Assembly: GCF_005877005.1 (NCBI RefSeq)
Contig: NZ_SSNH01000009.1
Coordinates: 117,467-181,466 of the forward strand
Origin: Sinomonas susongensis
GTDB lineage: Bacteria > Actinomycetota > Actinomycetes > Actinomycetales > Micrococcaceae
Reading direction: 5' to 3'
Length of the DNA stretch: 64,000 bases
A model generated the notes under the pieces. The model ran no database searches. It saw nothing but the letters and a program-made list of their open reading frames with translations, and was not told where the DNA came from. Position 1 is the stretch's first letter. Each line of letters begins with the position of its first letter. A program made the translations under genes and the position numbers. Shown piece by piece: positions 43,373 through 51,436 of the stretch.

Positions 43373-43393
43373 ACGTACGGCATACGTTATGCC
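43373..43393. promoter_or_regulatory. Overlapping palindromes before the tautomerase gene
   Basis: ACGTA-N5-TACGT (43373-43387) and GGCATA-N3-TATGCC (43379-43393) overlap. The first has the form of many TetR-family operators. No TetR gene lies nearby. Confidence 0.55.
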
Positions 43394-43426
43394 TATAGGC
43401 TCTGATGGACCTGTTCACGAGCAGCG

Positions 43427-43846
43427 TCAGACCGCACGAGCATGCGGCCGCTCCCTGAACCGTTCGACGGCGTCTGCCGTCTCGGGCTTGAAAAGGCCGA
43501 TCAGATTCCCATCCGGGTCGCGGAGGAAGAACACTCGATTGCCCCATGGCATGAGCGCCGGCGCCGTCACCGTTTCCAGACCGAGATCTGTTAGCCTGTC
43601 GAACTCGGCGTCGACATCGTCGACGAGGAATTCGAAGATGGCCGAGCGGTTTGCGGCAGCCTCGGCCGCGCCGGGAGCGAATGCGGGAACGGTGCTGACG
43701 TCCCCGATTGCGAACGTTGCCGTGGGTGTTATCAGTTCTGCGAACACGGGAGCCGGGCGGCTCGCGGTCACCCCTGTGACGAGTTCGTAGAAGGCGGCCA
43801 TTCGATCGACATTCTGAGTGATGACGCGGGTGGAGACGAACTGCAT
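43427..43846 (-). CDS. VOC (glyoxalase/dioxygenase fold) family protein
   Basis: 139 residues from ATG 43846 (AAAGGACAATCCC before it). Paired beta-alpha-beta-beta-beta units: TRVITQNVDRMAAFYELVTG and IFEFLVDDVDAEFDRLTDLG, ending in VFFLRDPDGNLIGLF with the metal Glu region replaced by Gly-Leu. Fold sure, function unknown; may be a bleomycin-binding-type or sequestering protein. Confidence 0.83.
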   Translation of the reverse strand: MQFVSTRVITQNVDRMAAFYELVTGVTASRPAPVFAELITPTATFAIGDVSTVPAFAPGAAEAAANRSAIFEFLVDDVDAEFDRLTDLGLETVTAPALMPWGNRVFFLRDPDGNLIGLFKPETADAVERFRERPHARAV

Positions 43847-44045
43847 GGGATTGTCCTTTCCATTTCGGCGGCTCACCGAGTCGCCTTGTGGGCGACACTA
43901 GAAGCAATAGAGGACGGTCGCCGTCCGCTATTGCCGAGAAGGCGGACGGGACTCGGCGAATTCGGCGGAGGGCTCGCGCGTTCGGCGCATACTGATCGCG
44001 GAAGGCTCACGCCGGCCTGCACCCGATCCGATCTGGAGGGGGCCC

Positions 44046-44537
44046 ATGGACATGCACCCGATCCGAGCAGAGGACCGGCGGGCATGGCCTGCCCGAGAGC
44101 GACGGGCCGGGCAGACCCAGGCCGTAATGGTTCTGGCTCTCCTGTGCCAGTTCCTCCTCGGCATGGCCGTCAACCTCTTCGTCAAGATCCCCGAAGACCA
44201 CCCCGGCGCAAAGCCACCGGAATACTTCGACGGCGTAGCCCAGAGCGTCACATGGGCCATTGCCGACGGCGGGGTCTGGCTCGCAGCACACGCAGCGTTC
44301 GGCCTGGTCCTGGTCCTTGGGGCAGCCTTCGCCGTCGCCCAGGCTGCCAGAAGCGGCAGCAGGGCCCCGCTCACGACCTCAATCGTCGGCTTGGTGGCAG
44401 TGCTCGGTGCAGGATTCAACGGCGGAAGCTACCTGAACTACGGCGAGGACTTCAGCTCCATGATCATGGCCTCCCTGTTCGCCGTGGCCACCGCCAGCTA
44501 CGCGGCCGGTGCGTACCTGACGCGTCCCGCGGAGTGA
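44046..44537 (+). CDS. Four-helix membrane protein, function unknown
   Basis: 163 residues with about four membrane helices: QAVMVLALLCQFLLGMAVNL, GVWLAAHAAFGLVLVLGAAF, LTTSIVGLVAVLGAGFNGGS and MIMASLFAVATASYAAGAYL. AHAAFGLVLVLGA may hold a His in the membrane, as in some haem-binding membrane proteins. ATG 44046 follows GGAGGGGGCCC. Its end overlaps the converging HAAS gene by 40 nt. Confidence 0.68.
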   Translation: MDMHPIRAEDRRAWPARERRAGQTQAVMVLALLCQFLLGMAVNLFVKIPEDHPGAKPPEYFDGVAQSVTWAIADGGVWLAAHAAFGLVLVLGAAFAVAQAARSGSRAPLTTSIVGLVAVLGAGFNGGSYLNYGEDFSSMIMASLFAVATASYAAGAYLTRPAE

Positions 44538-45289
44538 CGGATGGCAACGACGGCGAACACGACCGCGAGCGGGAAGGATACGACGACGGCGCTCAGCCAG
44601 GCGCCCATGCCCTGGCCCCCTTGGACGGCGGCGTTCACGGTCTGAAGGCCCGTGGCCGCAGCGGCGAGCAGGAAAGCGGCAGCAGCGAGCGCTGGCACGA
44701 AGCCTGCCGGGAGCGGCGCTTCGCGCGGCAGGAACCGCGAGATCAGCAACACCAGAAGGCCGAGTACACCGAGCGCCACTCGGTATTCGACTACCTCGCC
44801 CCAGTGATGCTCCGCGGCGGCCCGCGAGCAGTCGAGCCCCGGGTACGGCGCTTGCAGGACGGCGCAGCGGGCAGCGGTGTAGGCCATTCCCGGCAGATCG
44901 CCGGCGACGAAGCCCGCGCCCCAGATGCGCCCGAACCATTCCGAGAGGGCACCGGAGAGGCCGACGGCGATCGCCCCGACCGCGGCAAGGCCGACGGCGG
45001 GACGCACGAAGGCGCGGAGAGGCATCTTCCCGAGTGCCGTCAGAGGCGGCCGGAGGGCGGGAGTCACGGTCGCGACAGGACCGAAGCGGCGGACCGCTTC
45101 ACGCTCGGCTTCCTCGGGTTCAAGCCCTTGGGCATGTAGGCGCCGTGCGCTTTCATGGAGGTGAGCCTCGGTCTCGGCGAGGAGCCGGCGGACCGCAGAG
45201 GGCTCGCCGTCCCGAATGCTCGCCAGGAGCTCGTCGAGGTAGGCGTCGATCGGTCCTTCCGGCCGGATCGACCGGTCCTCGGCGTTCAT
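44498..45289 (-). CDS. HAAS-domain membrane protein paired with PadR
   Basis: 263 residues from ATG 45289, which overlaps the PadR stop (ATGA). The first 75 residues are a HAAS domain (IDAYLDELLASIRDGEPSAV through EAEREAVRRFGPVATV), a helical module that in many bacteria pairs with PadR-type regulators. About five membrane helices follow (VGLAAVGAIAVGLSGALSEW onward). It probably senses a membrane signal for the PadR protein or is its main target. Confidence 0.83.
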   Translation of the reverse strand: MNAEDRSIRPEGPIDAYLDELLASIRDGEPSAVRRLLAETEAHLHESARRLHAQGLEPEEAEREAVRRFGPVATVTPALRPPLTALGKMPLRAFVRPAVGLAAVGAIAVGLSGALSEWFGRIWGAGFVAGDLPGMAYTAARCAVLQAPYPGLDCSRAAAEHHWGEVVEYRVALGVLGLLVLLISRFLPREAPLPAGFVPALAAAAFLLAAAATGLQTVNAAVQGGQGMGAWLSAVVVSFPLAVVFAVVAIRHSAGRVRYAPAA

Positions 45290-45594
45290 GACGCCGTCCC
45301 CAGGACTCCGCGGACAGCCGCCGAGAAGCCTTTCCATTCCTCCGCCTTCCGCGCAAGCTCCTCCTGCCCCGCTCTGGTGAGGGCGTAGACGCGGCGTCTG
45401 CCGCCGTCGTCGTCCGCCCATCGGCTCTCGACCGAGCCCGAGGCTTCGAGCTTGTGCAGCGCGGGGTAGACGGACCCTTCCTGAAGGTCGAGCCGCCAGC
45501 CGCTGCGCTCATGAATGCGCGCAATGAGCCCGTAGCCGTGTGCTTCGCCTGCGCCGAGCGAGGCCAGAAGGAGGAGGTCCAGCTGTCCGTTCAC
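45286..45594 (-). CDS. PadR family transcriptional regulator
   Basis: 102 residues from GTG 45594. The winged helix is short and typical: LLASLGAGEAHGYGLIARIH, then EGSVYPALHKLEASGSVESR and GRRRVYALTRAGQEEL. It is coupled to the HAAS gene. A perfect inverted repeat in its own promoter suggests autoregulation. Confidence 0.92.
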   Translation of the reverse strand: MNGQLDLLLLASLGAGEAHGYGLIARIHERSGWRLDLQEGSVYPALHKLEASGSVESRWADDDGGRRRVYALTRAGQEELARKAEEWKGFSAAVRGVLGTAS

Positions 45595-45604
45595 TGCACT
45601 GCGT

Positions 45605-45631
45605 CCTATACCTAGAGAATCTAGGTGTCAA
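45605..45631 (-). promoter_or_regulatory. PadR promoter with overlapping operator
   Basis: On the minus strand TTGACA (45631-45626) and TATAGG (45610-45605) are separated by 15 nt that consist of the inverted repeat ACCTAGA-TTC-TCTAGGT (45626-45610). Ten bases then lead to the GTG, so the message is leaderless or nearly so. Confidence 0.7.
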
Positions 45632-45690
45632 GTGAGGGAAGGGCAAGAGGGCGTCAACGGCCTGCGCAACCGCTAGCCTCCCGCGGCTGC

Positions 45691-46686
45691 CTACCTCCGA
45701 TCACCCGCGAGCCGGCTGCGTCGCTCCTCCTCACGCTTTGAGTACGCAGCCGAGCGAATAGCGTCGTCCGACTCCAGGCTGCTGCCGAGGGCACCACCCA
45801 CGGTCGCTGCCGACGCGACGAACCACGTCAGCACGAAGAGGTCGCCATAGCCGACTGATGAGTGGAGGTAGCGGCCCATCACATTCGGGTCGAGGACAAA
45901 GAACGCCCAAGCGAGGTTCACGACATAGAGCGCCAGATAGCAGATCAGCACCCCTACGGTCAGGGTCAGCAGGGTCGAGGTGTTGTAGAGACGCGACCTT
46001 TCCCTGGCCTCACGTGAGTTCTGGTCGGGACGGTCCCACAGTCCGCCGTCGATCACAAGCCAGCCGACGACGAGCGCTATGGAGGCGATCGACGCGACCA
46101 GAAGGCGCCACCATGACAGCGAGCTGGCCAACAGCCAGATGGTGGCGTTGACCGTGCCGACGGCTCCGGTTGCCAGTGCCGCGACGAGCGCGGATTTGAG
46201 CCCGGGCACGAGGAGCCACGGACGATTGGCGAGAACCATTCCGAAGAGCAGCCGGAAGCGGCCACCGAGGCGAGGGAGGGGCACGCGGTGCTCGTCCCTC
46301 GAAGCGGGCTCGGCCATGCCGCGGACGAGGGAGCGCACTGCGTGACGGGCGCGTGCGTGCATACGGAGGCCGCCAAGCGCGGGTAGCGACAGGACAGCCG
46401 TGCGCCGCTGCGGGTCCGTCTTGGTCAGCAGGTAACGGCCGTCGTCGTCCCGAAGCGGAAGCTCCGTCAGACCGATAAGGATGTCCCATTCGTGCTGGCG
46501 GGCCCGGTCCCTCAATCGCGCCAACGCTGTGTTGACGTCCTCGCAGTCTGTGGTGAACGACTCGCTCACGATCTCGATGTCCCAGGCGTCGCGATCCTCC
46601 CCGCGCGGCTGGAGGTCGCCCATCCGCCGCGCGACCTCGGTCGGCGAGGCGGGATCGGCCAGGAGGCCAACGTGGATTGGCTGCAT
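45691..46686 (-). CDS. Membrane protein of unknown function
   Basis: 331 residues from ATG 46686 (GTG 46692 is possible). A soluble N-terminal part (IHVGLLADPASPTEVARRMG to about 125, alpha/beta) is followed by four or five membrane helices (LVPGLKSALVAALATGAVGT onward) and a basic tail (KREEERRSRLAGDRR). Family not recognised. The N-domain has DILIGLTELPLRDDDGRYLL, which might bind a ligand. Confidence 0.68.
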   Translation of the reverse strand: MQPIHVGLLADPASPTEVARRMGDLQPRGEDRDAWDIEIVSESFTTDCEDVNTALARLRDRARQHEWDILIGLTELPLRDDDGRYLLTKTDPQRRTAVLSLPALGGLRMHARARHAVRSLVRGMAEPASRDEHRVPLPRLGGRFRLLFGMVLANRPWLLVPGLKSALVAALATGAVGTVNATIWLLASSLSWWRLLVASIASIALVVGWLVIDGGLWDRPDQNSREARERSRLYNTSTLLTLTVGVLICYLALYVVNLAWAFFVLDPNVMGRYLHSSVGYGDLFVLTWFVASAATVGGALGSSLESDDAIRSAAYSKREEERRSRLAGDRR

Positions 46687-46751
46687 GCCCACGAACTACC
46701 CAGCGAGCGTAGCGGTAACCTGCTCCCCACTTTTGCTACGGCTCCACACCC

Positions 46752-46782
46752 GCGCTTTCCCCGCTCAAGCCCGGGAAAGTGC
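46752..46782 (+). other. Hairpin upstream of the DUF1275 gene
   Basis: GCGCTTTCCC and GGGAAAGTGC pair over 10 bp (one G-T), 60-90 nt before the ATG. Could be a 5' leader element or the terminator of an unseen antisense transcript. Confidence 0.4.
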
Positions 46783-46841
46783 GGCTGTGCATACTGGGAG
46801 GGGGCCCGGCGGGTTGGCCGGTAACCAAGGAGGGCTGACGC

Positions 46842-47576
46842 ATGAGCAATTATCTGGTCGAGGCTTGGCGTACCGTCGTCCCGGAGAGAGAGTCACGCCA
46901 CGGCCCCCTTCCACCGCTTCTCCTCCTCTGCACCGTGGTCAGCGGTCTCGTCGACGCCTTCTCGTACCTCGGGCTCGGTCACGTGTTTGTCGCAAACATG
47001 ACCGGCAATGTGGTCTTTCTCGGCTTCGCCCTCGCCGGCACGTCGGGTTTCCAGTGGCCGGCGTCCCTGCTGGCAATCGTGTTCTTTTCGCTGGGCGCCT
47101 TCCTCGGCGGTTGGATCGGACACCGTTTCACTCATCACCGTGGGCGCATGGCGTTGGCGGCAGGTGCCGTGCAATTGGTGGTCGTCCTCGCCGCATTCAT
47201 CGTCGCGGTAGCGAGTCGTGCACCGTATCCGACCGCATCGACGGTCGGATTGATCGTTCTGCTGGCCTTTGCGATGGGTCTCCAGAACGCAACCGCGCGC
47301 AGACTGGGAGTCCCCGACCTGACGACAACGGTGCTGACGATGACCCTCACGGGGATCACCGCGGACAGCCGTGCGACTGGTGGCGAAGGCAGCCACGCCG
47401 GGCGACGCCTGACCTCGGTGCTCTGCATGTTCGTCGGAGCGCTCGTCGGCGCACTCCTCTTCGCAGCGAACCTTCTCCCCTACAGCCTGCTCCTGGCGAC
47501 GATACTTCTTGCGCTCGTCGTCCTCGGAGGCATCATCACGGCACGCTCCAGCAGACCGTGGATTGCGTCGGCGTGA
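46842..47576 (+). CDS. DUF1275 (YoaK) family membrane protein
   Basis: 244 residues with about six membrane helices. VSGLVDAFSYLGLGHVFVAN then MTGNVVFLGFALAG is the family signature (PF06912), and MGLQNATARRLGVPDLTTTV the second. Strong ribosome site CAAGGAGGGCTGACGC. Function of the family unknown. Confidence 0.9.
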   Translation: MSNYLVEAWRTVVPERESRHGPLPPLLLLCTVVSGLVDAFSYLGLGHVFVANMTGNVVFLGFALAGTSGFQWPASLLAIVFFSLGAFLGGWIGHRFTHHRGRMALAAGAVQLVVVLAAFIVAVASRAPYPTASTVGLIVLLAFAMGLQNATARRLGVPDLTTTVLTMTLTGITADSRATGGEGSHAGRRLTSVLCMFVGALVGALLFAANLLPYSLLLATILLALVVLGGIITARSSRPWIASA

Positions 47577-47914
47577 GACGTTGGGCGTTATCCGGCGGCG
47601 ATCGATAGCGGCTCATGCAGGATTGAGCGGCGTCTCGTCGTTGCTCGACATCCTTACGGAGCGGTGCTTAGCATTGAGCTCCATCAGGTTGCTCTTCACG
47701 CAGAGACCGGCAGCCGAGTTCTTCTCGGACTATCTGCGGTCTCCAAGCCTTTGGCCACCCAACTCCTTCCGCTGGACCACACGGCCCACAATCCTCATCC
47801 CCCGCTTCCTCGCTGGCTTGATTCGCGTACCTAGGTAACGTCCGCGCCGCCGTTCTCGGGAAGTTACGACTACTTGGGCACGATCAGTAGGGGCAAGAAA
47901 GAAAAGAGCGAAAA
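47577..47914. other. Intergenic region with nested hairpin
   Basis: In this 338-nt gap GAGACCG (47703-47709) pairs with CGGTCTC (47737-47743), enclosing CCGAG-TTCTT-CTCGG (47714-47728). TACCTAGGTA at 47828-47837 is a palindrome 78 bp before the dehydrogenase gene, a possible operator. No convincing coding frame. Confidence 0.5.
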
Positions 47915-49063
47915 GTGAAGGCAGTAGTTTACGCAGGACCGAACGACGTCAACGTCCAGGACGTACCGGATGCAAAAATTGAGCACCCAGCCGACGTGCT
48001 CGTGCGGATCACCTCGGCGAACATCTGCGGGTCGGACCTGCACATGTACGAGGGCCGCACCAGCTTCGAACGCGGACGCACCTTCGGGCACGAGAACCTC
48101 GGCGAGGTGGTCGAAACCGGCCCCGCGGTGAGGAAGGTGCAGGTGGGCGAGCGCGTAGTCCTTCCATTCAACGTCGCCTGCGGATTCTGCAAGAACTGCG
48201 AACGCGGCTTCACGAACTATTGCCTGACCATGCAACCGGAACCCAAGCTTGCCGGCGCGGCCTACGGGTTCGCAGATATGGGCCCGTACCAAGGAGGACA
48301 AGCCGAGTACCTGCGCGTGCCGTACGGGGACTTCAACTGTCTTAGATTGGGCGAGGACGCCGAGGAGAAAGAGCTTGACTACGTCATGCTCGCCGACATC
48401 TTCCCCACAGGCTGGCACGCCACCGAGCTGGCTGGGGTGTATCCGGGCGACTCTGTCGTCATCTACGGAGCCGGACCCGTTGGCCTCATGGCCGCCTACT
48501 CAGCCATTATCAAAGGCGCCGGCAAGGTCATGGTCGTCGATCGCCAAAGCGACCGTCTGAAGCTGGCAGAACAGATCGGCGCCATCCCCGTGGATGATTC
48601 GGCAGTGGACCCTGTGGAGTTCGTCAAGGACCAGACCATGGGATTCGGGGCCGACCGGGGCTGCGAATGCGTCGGCTACCAAGCCCACGACACCAACGGA
48701 AAGGAGCAGCCCAACCTGACCCTAAACCGGCTCGTGGACTCGGTCCGGTTCGTCGGTGGCCTTGGCGTGGTAGGCGTGTTCCTTCCCCAGGACCCCGGGG
48801 CCCCGGACGAACTCGCCCAGCATGGCCAAGTGGCCTTTGACTACGGGAACTACTGGTTCAAGGGGCAGACGATGGGCTCGGGACAGTGTCCGGTCAAGAA
48901 ATACAACCGGGCACTGCGTGATCTCATTGCCGGCGGAAAGGCCAGCCCTTCCTTCATTGTCAGCCACGAGCTGCCGCTGGATCAGGCACCTGAGGGCTAC
49001 AGGAACTTCGACAACCGCGAAGACGGCTGGACCAAAGTCGTCCTCCACCCGGTCGGCGCCTGA
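47915..49063 (+). CDS. fdhA: Glutathione-independent formaldehyde dehydrogenase
   Basis: 382 residues from GTG 47915. Zinc residues: ICGSDLHMYEGR and FGHENLGEV; structural zinc CGFCKNCERGFTNYC; NAD-binding VVIYGAGPVGLMAAYSAIIK. The long insertion near YGFADMGPYQGGQAEYLRVP and the PNLTLNRLVDSVRFVG segment are specific to the formaldehyde dismutase/glutathione-independent dehydrogenase branch. It oxidises formaldehyde to formate with NAD, probably for detoxification. Confidence 0.9.
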   Translation: MKAVVYAGPNDVNVQDVPDAKIEHPADVLVRITSANICGSDLHMYEGRTSFERGRTFGHENLGEVVETGPAVRKVQVGERVVLPFNVACGFCKNCERGFTNYCLTMQPEPKLAGAAYGFADMGPYQGGQAEYLRVPYGDFNCLRLGEDAEEKELDYVMLADIFPTGWHATELAGVYPGDSVVIYGAGPVGLMAAYSAIIKGAGKVMVVDRQSDRLKLAEQIGAIPVDDSAVDPVEFVKDQTMGFGADRGCECVGYQAHDTNGKEQPNLTLNRLVDSVRFVGGLGVVGVFLPQDPGAPDELAQHGQVAFDYGNYWFKGQTMGSGQCPVKKYNRALRDLIAGGKASPSFIVSHELPLDQAPEGYRNFDNREDGWTKVVLHPVGA

Positions 49064-49080
49064 CTGTCCAGCTTGTTCTC

Positions 49081-49124
49081 TGCGCCCCTCTCGATCAGGC
49101 AAATGCCTGATCGAGAGGGGCGCA
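49081..49124. terminator. Bidirectional terminator
   Basis: A perfect 21-base inverted repeat, TGCGCCCCTCTCGATCAGGC plus A on the left, spaced by AA, lies between the converging dehydrogenase and hydrolase genes. Inner bases will stay unpaired as loop. Confidence 0.8.
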
Positions 49125-49131
49125 CACGGCT

Positions 49132-49848
49132 TCAAGCGTCCTGTGCCTGGGTGTTGCCTTCCATGATGGCGTCCGCAAGGAGGTCTGGGCTGTTGAAGAT
49201 CAGGAAGTGGTCGTCGTCGACGTCGCGCACGTCCTTGATGTTCTGCTTCGCCCACGCTCGTCTGTCGTCGCTGACCAGCTCGTCGCGGGTCCCAATCAGG
49301 ACGGAGACGGGAAACTCCATCCACGCGGCAGCCGGTATCGGGTCGGTGAGTATCCGGCGCGAAGCGGAGCGGCGCGGGTTGGATTGGATGTGGCGGCGCA
49401 CCTCTTCGGGGAACGTCGTGCCCTTCTCCTCGTAGACCCACCAGTCGTTGTCGAGGACGAACCTGTCCGGGTCGTCCCAGCGGACCGCCGGGTCGCCGTC
49501 CCAGATGGTGGCTTCACGCGGGTGTTCCTGGATGGGCTGGGGGACGGACGATACGTACACGAGTCGGGCCACGTTCTGCTCCCCCGCTGCGACGAGCCCA
49601 ATGACGTCTCCGCCGTAGGACCACCCGGCGACGACGACGGGGCCGGCGTAGCCCCGGATCGCGGACTTCACTTCCTCAGCGTCCTCCAGCAGGCCCGCGT
49701 CTAGGCGATGTGATGGAAGGTCCGGGACGGCGACGTCGAAGCCGTTGGCCTCGAGGATCCGCCGGACCCATTGCCAGTCGCCAGGGTTGCCCCATGTCCC
49801 GTGCACGAGGACGGCACTTCGTTGGGACTTGGACTGCGTTGTCTCCAT
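49132..49848 (-). CDS. Alpha/beta hydrolase
   Basis: 238 residues. AVLVHGTWGNPGDWQWVRRI is the oxyanion-hole region, GWSYGGDV holds the nucleophile serine, and DDDHFLIFNSPDLLAD the catalytic histidine. No signal peptide, cytoplasmic. Close to the esterase/haloperoxidase-like group; substrate unknown. Confidence 0.9.
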   Translation of the reverse strand: METTQSKSQRSAVLVHGTWGNPGDWQWVRRILEANGFDVAVPDLPSHRLDAGLLEDAEEVKSAIRGYAGPVVVAGWSYGGDVIGLVAAGEQNVARLVYVSSVPQPIQEHPREATIWDGDPAVRWDDPDRFVLDNDWWVYEEKGTTFPEEVRRHIQSNPRRSASRRILTDPIPAAAWMEFPVSVLIGTRDELVSDDRRAWAKQNIKDVRDVDDDHFLIFNSPDLLADAIMEGNTQAQDA

Positions 49849-50162
49849 GCGCAGAACATAGCCCCGGCTCGGTCCGCTCTTTTAGGGTCGAAAGGACCTT
49901 CCCGGGTCGCAGAACAGGGCTGCTGTGACTCGTTTCAACGTCAACTTCTCAGCGCGCTTCAGGGATCCAGCGCTGGTTGTCTTCGGGGTTCGTAGAGGTC
50001 TGAACCGGCACAGGCTTCCCGCCACATTGATTCCAATCAGGAAGGATGCGGATATAGGAAAAGCACGACACGTCGTATCAGGCCGGTCCGTGAGGAAGCT
50101 GCAGAGTACTGCTCGGCTAGCGAGGCGTGCTCGGCGGCGAGCTCGCCTCCGAGGATCGACGG
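49849..50162. other. Intergenic region without recognised features
   Basis: This 314-nt stretch lies between the hydrolase start and the ArsR 3' end. It is less GC-rich than its surroundings. Open frames in it have arginine-rich, unconvincing products. I see no repeat or RNA. Confidence 0.5.
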
Positions 50163-50525
50163 TCAGCGTTGGCCTTCTCCCTTGGGGTCCCCGCGGGGAT
50201 GCCCAAATCGGGTATCGGCCGGGATGGGCAGCTTCGAGAGGATGAACTGTGAAACGAGCGGGTTGCTGACGCGGTAGAAGAGCCGGTCGCCATAGCGTTG
50301 AGAACTGACGAAACCGTGGAAGGCGAGCACCGCCAAATGCTCGTGTACCGCCGATGGTGACAACGCCGCGATGTCGGCCAGATGATTCGCAGAAAGCTCG
50401 TCGTCCCCCAACGCGAGAATCAGTCGTACGCGGTCCGCTTGCGCCAGCGCGGCGAAGCCTTCGGCTGCGGACGCAAGCCACCGCACATCCGTCGTCTCGG
50501 CCAGCGCATCCTCGTTCCCGTCCAT
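50163..50525 (-). CDS. ArsR family transcriptional regulator
   Basis: 120 residues with the winged helix ALAQADRVRLILALGDDELS, then LADIAALSPSAVHEHLAVLA and FHGFVSSQRYGDRLFYRVSN. The metal-binding ELCVCDL motif is absent, so a non-metal signal is likely. Divergent from the PhyH gene 98 bp away; it may regulate that operon. Confidence 0.88.
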   Translation of the reverse strand: MDGNEDALAETTDVRWLASAAEGFAALAQADRVRLILALGDDELSANHLADIAALSPSAVHEHLAVLAFHGFVSSQRYGDRLFYRVSNPLVSQFILSKLPIPADTRFGHPRGDPKGEGQR

Positions 50526-50544
50526 GGATGAATCCTGACACCTA

Positions 50545-50574
50545 TTGACCCCGTAAGTAAAGCCACTGTAGAAA
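50545..50574 (+). promoter_or_regulatory. Candidate promoter of the PhyH/ABC operon
   Basis: TTGACC and TAGAAA spaced by 18 nt, 50 nt before the PhyH start; a strong GAGGAGG ribosome site follows at 50611. Confidence 0.4.
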
Positions 50575-50623
50575 GGGTTCTCAGTGGGGCGAAGACCCCG
50601 CGAACTAGACGAGGAGGTACTAG

Positions 50624-51436
50624 ATGAAGGTCACAAGTGCTGAGTGGAAGACTGGGGAGCTCACTCCGGAGAACCTGCTTTCAGCTCAGATGAACCTGAA
50701 GATCAAGGGTTACGTCGTCATCGAGGACGTGTTCGATGCCGATCAGCTCAGCGCCCTGAAGTCGCGGTTTTCGGAGCTGCTCGACGCGTATGTCGAAAAG
50801 ACGGACCCCAACCGGGGCGCGAGCAGGTACGGGATGCCCTTGCCGTTCGAGGAGCCGTTCGCGAGCACGACGCTTGTGGCGAACCCGATCATCTTGCAGG
50901 TGATTCGGTCGATCCTCGGTGAGGACGTGATCTGCTCGTTCTTCGCCTCGGATACGGCGCTCTCCGGGTCCCAGTACCAGCAGGCGCACTCCGACGTCCC
51001 CCCGCTCTTCCCCGAGGATAACCTCAGCCTGCCGCCGTTCTGCTACGTGGTGAACATCCCCCTTGTTGACTTCCGCCCGGACAACGGGCCGACGGAGATC
51101 TGGCCGTACGGCACGCATCTTGTCGGTGATCCGCGGGTCGTCCCGGTTCCGGACTTCACCCGAATCCAGGAGCTTCGGGAATCCCCGCTCGGACGCTTCA
51201 CCGAGGAAGAGATGTCACCCAAGCAGGTGATCACCCCGGCAGGCTCCGTCGTCATCCGGGACATCCGGATGTGGCATCGCGGTACACCAAACCGATCGAA
51301 CGAGCCGCGGCCGATGATGGCTCTGGTCTACAACCGTCCCTGGTACAACCACGGCGTCGTCGAGATCGACAGTGCCGAGTTCGAGGGGCTCTCGTCCGAG
51401 GTCAAGCACGTCTTCCGCAAGGCGGTTCTCCGGTGA
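50624..51436 (+). CDS. Phytanoyl-CoA dioxygenase (PhyH) family protein
   Basis: 270 residues. Fe(II) ligands are visible: H-x-D in QAHSDVPPLF and the distal His in MWHRGTPNRS, with Arg nearby for 2-oxoglutarate. IKGYVVIEDVFDADQLSALK is the family N-terminus. It hydroxylates an unknown small molecule using 2-oxoglutarate and O2. Its TGA overlaps the GTG of a sugar-type ABC binding protein, so substrate uptake and hydroxylation are probably linked. Confidence 0.88.
   Translation: MKVTSAEWKTGELTPENLLSAQMNLKIKGYVVIEDVFDADQLSALKSRFSELLDAYVEKTDPNRGASRYGMPLPFEEPFASTTLVANPIILQVIRSILGEDVICSFFASDTALSGSQYQQAHSDVPPLFPEDNLSLPPFCYVVNIPLVDFRPDNGPTEIWPYGTHLVGDPRVVPVPDFTRIQELRESPLGRFTEEEMSPKQVITPAGSVVIRDIRMWHRGTPNRSNEPRPMMALVYNRPWYNHGVVEIDSAEFEGLSSEVKHVFRKAVLR

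Noticed and set aside
47509..47838. Open frame downstream of the DUF1275 gene
   Set aside because: No ribosome site, starts inside the previous gene and has no family features.
49925..50245. Possible small gene between the hydrolase and ArsR genes
   Set aside because: Arginine-rich product, no ribosome site, and it runs into the ArsR coding region.
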